This document shows positions 19,097 through 27,131 of a stretch of 64,000 nt of DNA, piece after piece. The notes under the pieces were generated by a model, which saw nothing but the letters and a program-made list of their open reading frames with translations, was not told where the DNA came from and did not search any database. The DNA is taken from positions 124,001 to 188,000 of the forward strand of contig JAYRJE010000003.1 in assembly GCA_041906465.1 (NCBI GenBank), in the 5' to 3' direction. This DNA is from Didemnitutus sp041906465. Lineage in GTDB: Bacteria; Verrucomicrobiota; Verrucomicrobiia; Opitutales; Opitutaceae. Within the stretch, counting starts at the first letter, position 1; each line of letters starts with the position of its first letter. The translations under genes and the position numbers were made by a program.

Positions 19097-20239
19097 TCAG
19101 GTGTGCGTCGTCGGGGCGGGCGTGGCGGCCGGAGGCGGCGGCGGCAGCGCCAGGATGGCGATGATGGTCATGAACAGCCCGGTGAGGACGACCCACGCCG
19201 CCACAGATTCGTGGAGACCGGCATTGAGCAGCGCACTGCCGGCGAGGGCCACCATGGTGAGGTTGGGTCCGAACAGGAGGTAAGCTTGCGCGTCGCCGCC
19301 GGTCGGCAGCCAGCGTCGGTGCAGCAGCTCGCGATACGCGATGAGCAGCGCCGCGGCGACCAGCGCCAGCAGGGCGGTCTGCGACCCGAGCAACCGGAGC
19401 GGAATCGCCATGCCGAGCGAGACGAAGAAGATGGGGATGAGGAAGCGCTGGCTGATCGGCGCGAGGTATTCCTCGAGGTTTTTCCCATCGTGCTGCACGC
19501 GGCTCATGAACAGCCCGAGGAAGAACGCCGTCTTGGCCGCCGACAGGCCGAGGCGCTCTCCGACCGCGCAGACGACCAGCACCAGGAGAATGACGAAGTG
19601 GATGCGCCAGTGCGTCGTTTGCCCAAGACCTTGTTGCAACAGCCGGGTAACGGGCACGGCGATGCGGCTGCAGAGGAACACCGTCGCGGCCACGCCGACG
19701 AGTTTCAGGAGGCTCATCCACCAACTCGAGTTCAGGCCCAGGCCGGTCGTTTCCATTGCGAGCAGCACGATCGCAAGGACCTCCAGCAGCACCATCACGC
19801 GCAGGATGAACGCGCGGGAGTCGGCCGACAGGCCCGGGTAATGTCGCCACGCTTGGTAACCCATGCCCACGGAACACCCCGTGATCGCCGCGGCGGCGAC
19901 GAACGATTCGAGCCACGGCAGCCCCGCGAAGCGCGCGAGCGCGAGGGCCACCGGGTATTGCAGCAGCACCCAGCGCAGCAGATAGAGGCCGGGACGCACC
20001 AGCTCGCGCGGCGGCGGCAAGTCGATCTCCAAGCCCACTTCAAAAAGCAGGAGAAGAAAGCCGATCTGGCCCGCCTGCGCGATCATCGCCACGACATCGC
20101 CGCGCACCCACGGACCGAGCAGGAGGCCGAATACCACGAAGGCCGGGTAAATCAGCGCCGGTCGCCGCACGAGTCGGCAGAGATCGGGCACGGCCATGAA
20201 GAGCAGCAGCAGGATGATGATGAGCTCGATGCTGTTCAT
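19097..20239 (-). CDS. Cation/proton antiporter (CPA2, Kef/Nha type)
   Basis: 380 residues with about 11-12 hydrophobic segments covering nearly the whole chain. The family motif GQIGFLLLLFEVGLEIDL, with the membrane acidic residues expected in Na+/H+ exchangers, lies near residue 65-85, and KTAFFLGLFMSRVQHDGKNLEEYLAPISQRFLIPIFFVSLGM near 255-295 matches the Kef/CPA2 core. No TrkA/RCK domain follows. ATG 20239 (MNSIELIIILLLLF) is chosen because the 46-codon upstream extension is polar and Arg-rich and runs into the divergent regulator promoter. The transported ion (Na+ or K+) is not determinable. Confidence 0.92.
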   Translation of the reverse strand: MNSIELIIILLLLFMAVPDLCRLVRRPALIYPAFVVFGLLLGPWVRGDVVAMIAQAGQIGFLLLLFEVGLEIDLPPPRELVRPGLYLLRWVLLQYPVALALARFAGLPWLESFVAAAAITGCSVGMGYQAWRHYPGLSADSRAFILRVMVLLEVLAIVLLAMETTGLGLNSSWWMSLLKLVGVAATVFLCSRIAVPVTRLLQQGLGQTTHWRIHFVILLVLVVCAVGERLGLSAAKTAFFLGLFMSRVQHDGKNLEEYLAPISQRFLIPIFFVSLGMAIPLRLLGSQTALLALVAAALLIAYRELLHRRWLPTGGDAQAYLLFGPNLTMVALAGSALLNAGLHESVAAWVVLTGLFMTIIAILALPPPPPAATPAPTTHT

Positions 20240-20348
20240 GCGGAGAGGCGAATAGTGCCGCTGCCGTTTTGCCGTTGGCAAGGTCCGGCAAAAGGGAGGT
20301 GGAAAATTTCTCGCCCGGCCTTCCGGGGCGCGGCAACGTCGCCCATTC

Positions 20349-21344
20349 ATGAACCGGACCGATCGCCTCGTCGCCATGGTGCTTTACCTGCAGGGCCGAC
20401 GGGTCGTGCGCGCGTGCGAACTGGCGGAGCATTTCGAGGTGACGGAGCGCACGGTCTATCGCGACATCTCGGCGCTGAGTGAAGCGGGCGTGCCGATCGC
20501 GGGCGAGGCGGGCGTGGGCTACACGCTGCTGAAAGGCTATCACCTGCCGCCGGTGATGTTCACGGCGGAGGAGGCCTCGTCGCTTTTCGTCGGCGGTGAG
20601 CTCGTGAAGCAGTTCACCGATCCGTCGCTGCACGTGCCGATGACGACGGCGCTCGACAAGTTGCGTGCGGTGTTGCCGCGCGATTCGCAGGATCACGTCG
20701 ACAAGCTCGTGCGCGGCACGCTCGTGCTCAATCGCGGGTTCGGGCCGAATCAGGACCCGGCGACGCAACCGATGCTGCTGCCCGTGCAGCAGGGCGTGGT
20801 GCAGCGGCGCGTGCTGCGCATGACTTACCGCGACAACGCGCGCGACGAAACGCAGCGCGACGTGGAGCCGCTCGGCGTGGTGTTCTACGGCGGCTCGTGG
20901 TATTTGGTCGCGTGGTGTCGTTTGCGGACGGATTTGCGGCACTTCCGGATCGATCGGATCAAGCGTCTCGAGTTGCGCAGCGAGCGCTACGAGCCGCGGG
21001 CGGATTTCAATTTGGCCGAGCACATGCGGAATTACGGCGCCGCCGAGGGCGAAATGATTCCGGCACGCGTGTGGTTTGCCCACAACGTGCAGGAGCGGGC
21101 GCGGCGCGAGAGCTACGCGACGCTCGTCGAGGAGCGCGAGCGCGACGGCGGCGCGGAGTTCTCGATGTTTACCGTGTCGCTCGAGTGGATGGCGCGGTGG
21201 CTGTTGTCGTTCGGCACGTGCGCGGAGGCGATCGAGCCGCCGCGGCTGCGCGCACTGGTGCGCGCAGAAGCCGAAAAGATCGTGCGGCGGCACGCGGCGG
21301 ACGGCGGGCGGTTCGCCGCCGTCGAACTCAGGGCGCGAGGGTGA
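20349..21344 (+). CDS. YafY-family transcriptional regulator (HTH + WYL)
   Basis: 331 residues. The N-terminal winged helix (RLVAMVLYLQGRRVVRACELAEHFEVTERTVYRDISALSEAGVPI) is the HTH-11/DeoR-like DNA-binding domain. A central WYL domain follows, with EPLGVVFYGGSWYLVAWCRLRTDLRHFRIDRI, and then a WCX C-terminal segment. WYL proteins usually bind a small ligand or nucleic acid and act as local repressors or activators. It is divergent from the antiporter gene (110 bases), which is its likeliest neighbour target. Its 3' end overlaps the convergent C10-like gene by 17 bases. Confidence 0.92.
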   Translation: MNRTDRLVAMVLYLQGRRVVRACELAEHFEVTERTVYRDISALSEAGVPIAGEAGVGYTLLKGYHLPPVMFTAEEASSLFVGGELVKQFTDPSLHVPMTTALDKLRAVLPRDSQDHVDKLVRGTLVLNRGFGPNQDPATQPMLLPVQQGVVQRRVLRMTYRDNARDETQRDVEPLGVVFYGGSWYLVAWCRLRTDLRHFRIDRIKRLELRSERYEPRADFNLAEHMRNYGAAEGEMIPARVWFAHNVQERARRESYATLVEERERDGGAEFSMFTVSLEWMARWLLSFGTCAEAIEPPRLRALVRAEAEKIVRRHAADGGRFAAVELRARG

Positions 21345-24300
21345 CTTGGAGGCGGAAGAAGCGTGAGGAGCCCGCGCTGGCAGGGCAGCGCACGCGCCAA
21401 ATTTCGATCGCGCCGGTGGAGACGCGTTCAGGTGCAAGGTCCGTGGCGCTCCAGTTCTGAAGGTCGGTGGAGTGTTGCACCACATAGGTGATGCCGGAGG
21501 CGTCGGCCGGGCGCTGGAAGGTGAAGACCCATTCGCCGGCGGACAGCTGCAGGCCCGGCAAGACCGCGGGACCGGAGGAGGAATCGCGTGGCGAGCTGCC
21601 GAGCGCGTATTCGAGGAGATTGCTCAGTCCGTCGCCGTCGGGATCGGCGGTCGCGCTGGCGATACTTGGATTGGCGAGTTCGGTGGCGTTGAAATGGCGC
21701 GCGCTCCAGCTGCCGAACGTGTCGAGCACCGTCAGGGTTGCCGGCCCGGCGGCTGTGGTGCCGGCGGCGTTGGAGACGGTGACGGTGTAGGTGCCGGCTT
21801 GCGCGGCGGTGGCGACGGAGATCGGGTAGGCGGAGTCGATCGCGTCGGGGAGGGCGACGTTGTTGCGATACCATTGGTAGTAGAACGGCCCCGCGCCGGC
21901 CGCCGCGACGGTGAAGGCGGCGGACTGACCGTCGGTGACAGTGACGCTTTGCGGCGGCTGGGTGATGACCGGCGCGGTGACAGCGGCCGGACTCGGCGGA
22001 GTCTGCTCGAGCGCGAGGGCGCGGCGGACGAAATGCAGTTCGTCGAACCAGCCATCGAACTGGACGTTGCTGCCGCCGGAAACGCCGCCGATCTGGAGGT
22101 TGGCGCCGGAGTCGGCGAGCGTGAGCGAGGCGAGGCTGACGGTGGCCTCGCGTTGGGCGAGGAGGGAACCGTCGGCGCGGTGGATGAGGAAACGCAGCTT
22201 CGAGGCGGCGGCGTCGCCGATGAGGGCGACGTGATACCATTGGCCGAGTTCGAAACTGCCGACGCCGGAGAAGCCGCTGCTGGTGCCGTTGGCGGCGTAG
22301 GTCCAGACGGCGAAGGTGCGCGCGGTGGCGTTCAGCTCAAGGCGGAGCGGCATGTTGGCGCCGCCAATGAAGAGCACCCACGGGTAGGCGGTGGTGGGGC
22401 CGCCGACGGCGTTGATCTTGAGCCACGTCTCGATGGTCCAATTGCCGGAGAGGGCGAGGGACGAGTGGGCGGGGACGATGGCGCAGGCGCCGCCGCCGGC
22501 GTTGTCGACGCGCAGCGCGCGGCCCGGAGCGAGTGCGCCGGCGGAGTAGGAGAGGCTGCCGTTGCCGCTCGCATTGGCGGTGAGGCCGTGGTTCGTGAGG
22601 TCGCCGTCGAAGTGCATCAGCAGGACGGTATCGCCATCGGCGGCGCGCGTGGCAGACGGAGCATCGCTGTCGGCGATGACGAAGTAGCCGCTCTGCGCGC
22701 TGAGGCCGGCGGAGCCGGTTTCGGTGAGACGCAGGACGGCGGTGGTGGTGAGGGCGGCAGGCACGGTCCAGAGGGTGCGACCGGCGGGAGCGGAGAGATT
22801 GTCGGCGGCGGTTTGCCACGTGGTGCCGCCGTCGGTCGAGTAGTCGAGCCGCACCTGGGCGATGCCGGCGCTGGTCCACTCGACGGGCACGGTGGCGCCG
22901 GGTTGGAGCAACCAGCCGGCGGTGGAGGCGAGTTGCAGTTCCTTGCGCGCGTAGATCGCGAAGGGCTGCGGCGTGCGGTCGTAGACGTTCACGTTCGCGG
23001 TGTCGGTGATGCGCAGCAGGCAGTTGGCGGAGATCGTCCAGGGCACGGTCCAGTCGAGGCGGCCGGTGGCGGCGGCAGTGCTGGCGGCGAGCGTTTGCCA
23101 ATGGGCGCCGCTGTCGCTGGAGAATTCGAGTTGCACGGCGTCGACATCGCTGGCGGACCAAGTGATGCGGCAGGTGTCGCCGGCGCGCAGCAACGCGCCG
23201 TCCGTGGGCGCGAGCAGCGCGAGTGTCTTGCCGCCGCGATCGGGTTCGAGACCGATGAGGATGCGGTGGTAGGAGTTGTAGTTGCCGATGTCGTCGACGT
23301 CGCAATACGCCGGGTAGGAGATGCCGTAGCCGTAGGCGTAGTGGAAGCGGTCGTTGGCGTCGTAGCCGTCGATGACGAACCAGTGGCCGTTGTAGTTGCC
23401 GGGTTGCCAGGGGGCGGGGCTGTCGGCGGTGCGCGCCATGACGAGCAGCGGCCGGCCTTGGTCGAGTTCGCTTTTGAGCAAAGCGATCCACTCGGCGCGC
23501 GTGTATTGCCAGCGGAGGGCCTCGTAGGCGCGCGGCGAGTAGTGAAAGTATTTTGTGAACATGCGGCCGAGCCACAGCACGGTCATGCCGGTGCCGTAGG
23601 GATCCTCCATCGCCGCGGCGGCGTGGAAACTGAGGACGGCGGTCGGGCCGTAGACGTCTTCGGTCGCGGTGGTGGCGAGCGACCAGGGCATGCGGTCGTA
23701 GTCGTGGAGCGCCGCGCCGAAGTCGGCCGACCAGACCGCGCCGTTGCCGCCGGTGAAAGATACGCTGCCGGAGCCGCGCCGGGGAAATTCCCAATAGCGC
23801 AGGAGGCGGGTGATCGAGGCGGGGCCGCAGGCGTTGCCCAGGCGGTTGCCCAGTTCCGGCGCGCCGCCGGCGGGATCGAGGGGATAGTAGGCGTTCAAGG
23901 GCCATTGGTAATTGTTCCAAGTGGTCCGGATGAGGGGCGCGACGGCAGTCGCTGACGGAGTCGCAGGCAGCACGGAGAGAACGACCGGGTCGCTGGTGAT
24001 GTCGGTGTTGACGCCGTCGCGAACGATGCAGCGGAAGTGGTCGCCGTTCTGCGCCATGGTGGCGGATCGCACCGTCAACGTGGCGGTGCCTGTGCCGGTG
24101 TAGGCTTCGTCGTCGGCGAGAGTGACCCAGTGGTTGATGAAGTTGAGGGCGTTGAGATCGCCGAGATACGTGGAGGCCTGAATCGCGTCCCACAGCGATC
24201 GGTCGTTGGCGAGGCGTTGCCAGCGATAAGTCAGCGGGCCGGCGCCGGTGGCGGAGACGGTGAACACCGCGGCCTGGCCGGCGCTCACGGCGCGACTGGG

Positions 24301-24591
24301 CGGCGGTTGCGTGAACGCAAGTGCGGCGCTGGCGGCGGTGGAAGCCGCGAGTGCGGCGAGACCGAGCGTCAGCCACAGGAGGTGCGCGACCGCTCGCGGC
24401 TGCGAGGCGCCGCGAGAGAAGATTCTCGTGGCGCGGTTGGAAGCGAGGCGGTGGGCAAAGCATCGCCGGGCACCGGGTTCCGGGCTCGTCGGGATGTGCA
24501 TGTCAGAAGAGGCCTGTGTTGGGGCTGGGAACGCGGCTCGCGTCGAGCGAGTCGTCCCGTCCTCGATCGGATTGCTCCGGTCGTTCGCCAT
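21328..24591 (-). CDS. Secreted C10-like peptidase with Ig and LamG domains
   Basis: 1087 residues. A hydrophobic signal segment (LLWLTLGLAALAASTAASA) lies at 71-90, unusually far from the first ATG; an ATG at codon 31 would shorten the leader. An Ig-like domain (about 91-206, FTQPPPSRAVSAGQAAVFTVSATGAGPLTYRWQ) is followed by a peptidase C10/streptopain-like domain with Cys255 (NACGPASITRLLRYWEFP) and His403 (NGHWFVIDGYD). Two Kre9/KNH-like repeats (ITWSASDVDAVQLEFSSDSG and VEWTSAGIAQVRLDYSTDGG), a LamG/concanavalin-like domain (about 645-855), a second Ig domain (QPPQSVTVTDGQSAAFTV) and a C-terminal module with STDLQNW come after. It likely acts outside the cell on protein or surface polymers. 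Peptidase activity is inferred from the Cys/His pair. Confidence 0.82.
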   Translation of the reverse strand: MANDRSNPIEDGTTRSTRAAFPAPTQASSDMHIPTSPEPGARRCFAHRLASNRATRIFSRGASQPRAVAHLLWLTLGLAALAASTAASAALAFTQPPPSRAVSAGQAAVFTVSATGAGPLTYRWQRLANDRSLWDAIQASTYLGDLNALNFINHWVTLADDEAYTGTGTATLTVRSATMAQNGDHFRCIVRDGVNTDITSDPVVLSVLPATPSATAVAPLIRTTWNNYQWPLNAYYPLDPAGGAPELGNRLGNACGPASITRLLRYWEFPRRGSGSVSFTGGNGAVWSADFGAALHDYDRMPWSLATTATEDVYGPTAVLSFHAAAAMEDPYGTGMTVLWLGRMFTKYFHYSPRAYEALRWQYTRAEWIALLKSELDQGRPLLVMARTADSPAPWQPGNYNGHWFVIDGYDANDRFHYAYGYGISYPAYCDVDDIGNYNSYHRILIGLEPDRGGKTLALLAPTDGALLRAGDTCRITWSASDVDAVQLEFSSDSGAHWQTLAASTAAATGRLDWTVPWTISANCLLRITDTANVNVYDRTPQPFAIYARKELQLASTAGWLLQPGATVPVEWTSAGIAQVRLDYSTDGGTTWQTAADNLSAPAGRTLWTVPAALTTTAVLRLTETGSAGLSAQSGYFVIADSDAPSATRAADGDTVLLMHFDGDLTNHGLTANASGNGSLSYSAGALAPGRALRVDNAGGGACAIVPAHSSLALSGNWTIETWLKINAVGGPTTAYPWVLFIGGANMPLRLELNATARTFAVWTYAANGTSSGFSGVGSFELGQWYHVALIGDAAASKLRFLIHRADGSLLAQREATVSLASLTLADSGANLQIGGVSGGSNVQFDGWFDELHFVRRALALEQTPPSPAAVTAPVITQPPQSVTVTDGQSAAFTVAAAGAGPFYYQWYRNNVALPDAIDSAYPISVATAAQAGTYTVTVSNAAGTTAAGPATLTVLDTFGSWSARHFNATELANPSIASATADPDGDGLSNLLEYALGSSPRDSSSGPAVLPGLQLSAGEWVFTFQRPADASGITYVVQHSTDLQNWSATDLAPERVSTGAIEIWRVRCPASAGSSRFFRLQVTLAP

Positions 24592-24756
24592 CTTCTCGCC
24601 GAGGGGGAGTGCTGTAAAACGAATCCCCCGGTGCGAACGGGTGAGAAGCCGAGTTCATAGATCTTATGAAAGCACGCCTCGTGTTGCCTCGCGCCGATCG
24701 GCACGCGCGGAGACTCCTGACATAGGGCTGTCAGCGCGGCGTGCTAGTTTGCGCGT
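24592..24756. promoter_or_regulatory. Divergent gap with foldable leader of the C10-like gene
   Basis: 165 bases. On the minus strand, just before the start codon, CTTCTC can pair with GAGAAG and encloses two smaller stems (CCCG/CGGG and GGGGGA/TCCCCC). A separate TTCATA/TATGAA palindrome lies at 24654-24670. This could be a structured 5' leader, but it matches no riboswitch class I know. Confidence 0.35.
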
Positions 24757-25146
24757 ATGTCCAACTCATCCGCTGTGCCGAAGGGATTGCGCACACTCCT
24801 GCTTCCGGCTCCGGATCTGCTGCGCGCCAAGGCTTGGTATGCGCGGGCGTTCGACGTGGCGCCGTATTTCGACGAGCCGTTCTACGCGGGCTTCAACATC
24901 GGTGGCTTCGAACTGGGTCTCGTGCCCGATGCGCCCGTCGCGGAGACGCCGTCGGGCGCGGTGGGTTACTGGGCGGTCGACGATGTCGCGGCGGCTCACG
25001 CGCGCCTGATCGCGCTCGGTGCGCGCGAGCACGAGGCGCCGCACGAGGTCGGCGGGGGCATCGTGGTGGCGTCGGTCGTGGATCCGTTCGGCAACATCGT
25101 CGGTCTGATTTTCAATCCGCATTTCGATCCTGCCGCCGTGCGGTAG
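24757..25146 (+). CDS. VOC-family (glyoxalase/bleomycin-resistance fold) protein 1
   Basis: 129 residues forming one VOC unit of two beta-alpha-beta-beta-beta modules: LRTLLLPAPDLLRAKAWYARAFDVAPYFDEPFYAGFNIGGFELGLV and then VGYWAVDDVAAAHARLIALGAREHEAPHEVGGGIVVASVVDPFGNIVGLIFNP. The DPFGN motif near the end is typical. VOC proteins include glyoxalases, dioxygenases and antibiotic-binding proteins; nothing fixes the substrate here. First of a same-strand row of three VOC genes and one SRPBCC gene. Confidence 0.88.
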   Translation: MSNSSAVPKGLRTLLLPAPDLLRAKAWYARAFDVAPYFDEPFYAGFNIGGFELGLVPDAPVAETPSGAVGYWAVDDVAAAHARLIALGAREHEAPHEVGGGIVVASVVDPFGNIVGLIFNPHFDPAAVR

Positions 25147-25179
25147 CCGGACGGACGAAACCCCTCGCCCCTTAATCCC

Positions 25180-25557
25180 ATGCTCAAAGTCACTGGAATC
25201 GCCTTCACGATTTTCAATTTCAAGGACGTCGCGCGCACGCGCGCGTTCTACGGTCAGACACTCGGCCTGACGTTGTGCTCCGAAATGGAGTTCGCGCCCG
25301 GCATGTGGTGGATCGAATACGACACCGGTGAGGCGGCGTTGGCGCTCACGAACTATCCGATGCCCGGCTTGAGCGCGGGGCCGAGCCCCGGCGTGGCGCT
25401 CGAAATCACGAATTTCGACGAGGCGCTGGAGGGGCTGCGCACGGCCGGCGTGCCGCTCGCCTGGGGGCCCAATGAATTTCCCGTGTGTCGCAGCGCGGCA
25501 ATCCAGGATCCGGACGGCAATGCGATCTATCTTCACCAACGAAAGCAAAATTCCTGA
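25180..25557 (+). CDS. VOC-family protein 2
   Basis: 125 residues. The chain opens with VTGIAFTIFNFKDVARTRAFYGQTLGLTLCSE and ends with IQDPDGNAIYLHQRK, both standard VOC landmarks. It shares the layout (I)AFT..DVARTRAFY and WIEYDTG/WIEYDIG with the next gene, so the pair arose by duplication. It is separated from that gene by 3 bases. Likely cytoplasmic; ligand or reaction unknown. Confidence 0.9.
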   Translation: MLKVTGIAFTIFNFKDVARTRAFYGQTLGLTLCSEMEFAPGMWWIEYDTGEAALALTNYPMPGLSAGPSPGVALEITNFDEALEGLRTAGVPLAWGPNEFPVCRSAAIQDPDGNAIYLHQRKQNS

Positions 25558-25560
25558 GCC

Positions 25561-25935
25561 ATGATCCACATCACCGCCATCGCCTTCACCGGCTATCCGG
25601 TCACCGACCTGCCGCGCGCCCGCGCGTTTTATGAGCAAGTGCTGGGACTGAAATCGACGGTCGTGTTCGAGCACGACGGCAAGCACTGGATCGAATACGA
25701 CATCGGGCCGGCGACGCTGGCGATCAGCAACATGTCAGCCGCGCAGTGGAAGCCCTCGCCTGACGGACCGGCGGTCGCACTCGAAGTCGCCGACTTCGAC
25801 GCGGCGATCGCGGCGTTGAGCGCGGCGAAGGTGAAATTCATCATCGAGCCGATGGACAGTGGCGTCTGCCGGATGGCAATCATCGCCGATCCGGATGGCA
25901 ATTCGCTGTGCATCCATCACCGCTACGCGAAATGA
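25561..25935 (+). CDS. VOC-family protein 3
   Basis: 124 residues, paralogous to the gene just upstream (ITAIAFTGYPVTDLPRARAFYEQVLGLK; KHWIEYDIGPATLAISN; IIADPDGNSLCIHHR). The His/Glu metal ligands of glyoxalase I are not all obvious, so enzymatic assignment is withheld. The stop codon overlaps the start of the SRPBCC gene (ATGA at 25932-25935), indicating translational coupling. Confidence 0.9.
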   Translation: MIHITAIAFTGYPVTDLPRARAFYEQVLGLKSTVVFEHDGKHWIEYDIGPATLAISNMSAAQWKPSPDGPAVALEVADFDAAIAALSAAKVKFIIEPMDSGVCRMAIIADPDGNSLCIHHRYAK

Positions 25936-26363
25936 CACCGGGTCCAGAATCCCGCTTCCGGGTCGTGCACGTATCGCTGCCGGCGTCGCGTGACGAGGTG
26001 TTCGCCTTTCTCGCCGACATTGAGAATCTGCCGCGCTGGGCCGGGCGGTTTTGCGCGCAGCTGGAGATCTCGAGCCGCGGCTGGCGGGCGTGGACGTCCT
26101 TTGGTGACTTGTTCGTCGAGTTGGAGGCGAATGAGCACATGGGAGTGATCGATCTTCGCTTCGGTTCTGAAGGAGAGCCGCTGGCGGATGTGCCGTTGCG
26201 GGTCTGGGCGCGCCCCGACGGCGGGTGTCTGGTTGGTGGTTGGCTGTTGGCGGCGACCAGGCAGACGGACGAAAGCTTCGCGCGCCAGGCGGACGAGTTC
26301 GCTGAGGGCTTGCGATCGCTGCTCGGGCGGTGGACCACGCCGGCTCGGCGCTTGTGCGCGTAG
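25932..26363 (+). CDS. SRPBCC (START/Bet v 1-fold) small-molecule binding protein
   Basis: 143 residues. The opening RFRVVHVSLPASRDEVFAFLADIENLPRWAGRFC is the characteristic first strand and helix of polyketide-cyclase/SRPBCC proteins, which fold round a hydrophobic ligand. The rest is weakly conserved. ATG 25932 overlaps the previous stop, which is why it is preferred over an in-frame upstream start at 25908. Its place in a run of VOC genes suggests a shared ligand or detoxification route, but this is only context. Confidence 0.8.
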   Translation: MTPGPESRFRVVHVSLPASRDEVFAFLADIENLPRWAGRFCAQLEISSRGWRAWTSFGDLFVELEANEHMGVIDLRFGSEGEPLADVPLRVWARPDGGCLVGGWLLAATRQTDESFARQADEFAEGLRSLLGRWTTPARRLCA

Positions 26364-26379
26364 AGCAAGCCGGCCGGCG

Positions 26380-26871
26380 TCAGGCGTGCTCCGCCAGCAA
26401 CGCACGCAAGTCGAGCGGTCGCGTCACCATCGAGAGTTCACCGGTGGGCGTGCGTGGCCACTCGTTTTCCGGCCGGTCGCGATAGAGCTCCAAGCCGTTC
26501 TGATCGGGATCGCGTAGATAGAGCGCCTCGCTTACGCCGTGATCTGACGCACCGTCCAGTGGCCAGTTTGCTTCCATTAACCGGCGAAGCGCGTCGGCGA
26601 GCGTGGCCCGGGTCGGGTAGAGGAGGGCTGCGTGGTAGAGTCCGGTGGTGCCGGGAGCGGGGGGCGGGCCGCCGGCGCTTTCCCAAGTGTTCAACCCGAT
26701 GTGATGATGATAGCCTCCGGCGGAGACGAACGCGGCTTGCGCACCGTATCGTTGCATGAGCTGAAATCCCAGCACGCCACAGTAGAAATCGAGTGCGCGG
26801 GGCAGGTCTGCAACTTTCAGATGCACATGACCGATGCGGACACCGGGATCGATGGGAGGATGGGCTTTCAT
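26380..26871 (-). CDS. VOC-family protein 4 (catechol-dioxygenase-like)
   Basis: 163 residues from ATG 26871 (an in-frame TTG lies 4 codons upstream). Motifs are RIGHVHLKVADLPRALDFYCGVLGFQLMQ, GGYHHHIGLNTWES, LYHAALLYPTRATLADALRRL and YLRDPDQNGLELYRDRPENEW. This pattern is that of the CatE/extradiol-dioxygenase-like VOC subgroup, with candidate metal ligands in GHVHL, LYHAAL and LELY. It converges with the SRPBCC gene, whose stop is 17 bases away. Confidence 0.88.
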   Translation of the reverse strand: MKAHPPIDPGVRIGHVHLKVADLPRALDFYCGVLGFQLMQRYGAQAAFVSAGGYHHHIGLNTWESAGGPPPAPGTTGLYHAALLYPTRATLADALRRLMEANWPLDGASDHGVSEALYLRDPDQNGLELYRDRPENEWPRTPTGELSMVTRPLDLRALLAEHA

Positions 26872-27021
26872 GAGGGCACCCAAAGCAGATAGAGGTGAAA
26901 ATCAAATTAATTGTGCGCGCAACTAAATCCTCGGAGGGGAGTCCCGCGTTCTCGATTCACGTTAGGTGCCGGCTCTCGGACGAAAGCGCAGGCGGCTGGG
27001 CTGAGGGCTGTAACGTCGCTC

Positions 27022-27041
27022 CGGAGCGCTCCGCTCTTTTT
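27022..27041 (+). terminator. Terminator-like palindrome without an upstream gene
   Basis: The 12-base perfect palindrome CGGAGCGCTCCG is followed by CTC and a run of five T. Nothing is annotated upstream on the plus strand because VOC gene 4 reads away from it. It may end an unrecognised small RNA within 26872-27020, or be chance. Confidence 0.35.
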
Positions 27042-27131
27042 GTCCTAGGTTTGCTTTAGGCGTTGCTTTGCCCAAATGAACGTTCTCAAATCCCCGCACG
27101 TGACCCGCTGACCTAGATCTTACCTAAAGTT

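Noticed and set aside
21472..23955. An 827-codon plus-strand frame
   Set aside because: Antisense shadow of the C10/LamG gene, made of Gly/Ala/Val/Arg repeats with no recognisable domain.
24597..24660. tRNA-like or riboswitch-like stretch before the C10-like gene
   Set aside because: Stems can be drawn, but no anticodon arm, acceptor stem or known riboswitch consensus fits.
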